The notes under the pieces: generated by a model
Seen by the model: only the letters and a program-made list of their open reading frames with translations
What the model was told of the DNA's origin: nothing
Database searches by the model: none
Origin: an uncultured Bacteroidota bacterium
GTDB taxonomy: Bacteria; Bacteroidota; Bacteroidia; Chitinophagales; Chitinophagaceae
Direction of reading: 5' to 3'
Length of the DNA: 5,988 nucleotides
Assembly: GCA_903851455.1 (NCBI GenBank)
Contig: CAINOM010000491.1
Coordinates: 1-5,988, forward strand
Made by a program: the position numbers and the translations under genes
Shown: positions 5,701 to 5,988 of the stretch, in pieces
Layout: each line of letters starts with the position of its first letter
How positions within the stretch are numbered: the first letter of the stretch is position 1

Positions 5701-5709
5701 CGTTGCTGT

Positions 5710-5898
5710 TTATGCCACCTGTTTCTGGTGAACTTTAGTATAGGTATAGCTCTTTGTGCTGCCTTCTTCTTTAAAAGTTACCTCTACTTCTTCCGGTTCG
5801 AAAAGGCTGGCCACTTTGCGTCCCAGTTTTTTAAAAAAGCTGTTTTGTCCTGCTGTGGCGCTGTTTTTCGGCAGTTTTATATTATTTTCGGGCTTCAT
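5710..5898 (-). CDS. Small paralogous protein, copy 2 (E-E-V-E-V-T-F family)
   Basis: A 62-residue protein of unknown function, paralogue of the 5372-5554 product. Its N-terminal 20 residues are polar and unrelated to copy 1. From S-F-F-K-K-L-G-R-K-V-A-S-L-F (20-33) onwards it keeps the same plan: basic amphipathic segment, E-P-E-E-V-E-V-T-F (34-42), a turn at Gly46, then Y-T-Y-T-K (51-55) and a His/Gln/Lys tail. The conserved block therefore looks like a helix plus beta hairpin. It reads in the same direction as copy 1, 155 bp upstream, which points to tandem duplication followed by divergence. The upstream DNA is strongly AT-rich with no visible Shine-Dalgarno. There is no signal peptide or transmembrane segment. 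The ATG at 5898 is the only reasonable start near the conserved region. Confidence 0.75.
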   Translation of the reverse strand: MKPENNIKLPKNSATAGQNSFFKKLGRKVASLFEPEEVEVTFKEEGSTKSYTYTKVHQKQVA

Positions 5899-5988
5899 AA
5901 TAATAGCTGTTTTGATAAGGAAATAGATTCTTAATAATATAATAACGAAGTTTCCTTTATTTTATTATTGTAATCAGTGTAAAACTAA
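5899..5988. other. AT-rich upstream region of small gene copy 2
   Basis: Ninety bases of very AT-rich sequence at the window edge. A 7-bp inverted repeat, AAGGAAA (5917-5923) with TTTCCTT (5951-5957), brackets an almost pure A/T core. No exact TAnnTTTG box is present on the minus strand. It probably holds the promoter of copy 2, but I cannot place it. Confidence 0.35.

Overview
The window looks like chromosomal DNA from a Bacteroidota bacterium, most likely a Chitinophagaceae-type relative (this placement is inference). The evidence is a PorX-type response regulator/phosphatase, a DUF2480 protein and a DUF6089 outer-membrane barrel, all Bacteroidota families. In addition there is a lipoprotein with an S-C-K-K processing site, few Shine-Dalgarno sequences, and several matches to the Bacteroidota -7 promoter box TAnnTTTG. 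GC content is moderate. I see no insertion sequence, phage gene, CRISPR array, tRNA or rRNA.

Layout, left to right. At 1-1110 (+) is the 3' part of a secreted lipoprotein with YD-repeat-like segments; its start codon lies outside the window. A 384-bp gap (1111-1494) follows, holding hairpins, a twin palindromic repeat flanking a -7-like box, and one weak 33-codon ORF. DUF2480 (1495-2016, +) then faces porX (3757-2198, -), and the two share a strong bidirectional terminator at 2090-2123. porX and a GNAT acetyltransferase (3910-4359, +) diverge from a 152-bp spacer. The acetyltransferase converges on a DUF6089 barrel gene (5298-4426, -) across a 66-bp gap containing an 8-bp tandem repeat.

Upstream of the barrel gene, also on the minus strand, are two tandem paralogous small genes (5554-5372 and 5898-5710; 60 and 62 codons). 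They share a C-terminal motif E-E-V-E-V-T-F ... Y-x-Y-T-K. The spacer between them carries two perfect 11-bp inverted repeats and a two-part hairpin.

How the genes relate: most are separate transcription units with little operon structure. The one functional theme is the cell envelope and type IX secretion. PorX is the response-regulator part of the system controlling type IX secretion in Bacteroidota, and the DUF6089 barrel resembles the PorG-type barrels of that apparatus, though the link here rests only on proximity and family resemblance. The least explained part is the pair of small paralogues and the palindromes between them. They are clearly under protein-level selection, but I recognise no function for them.
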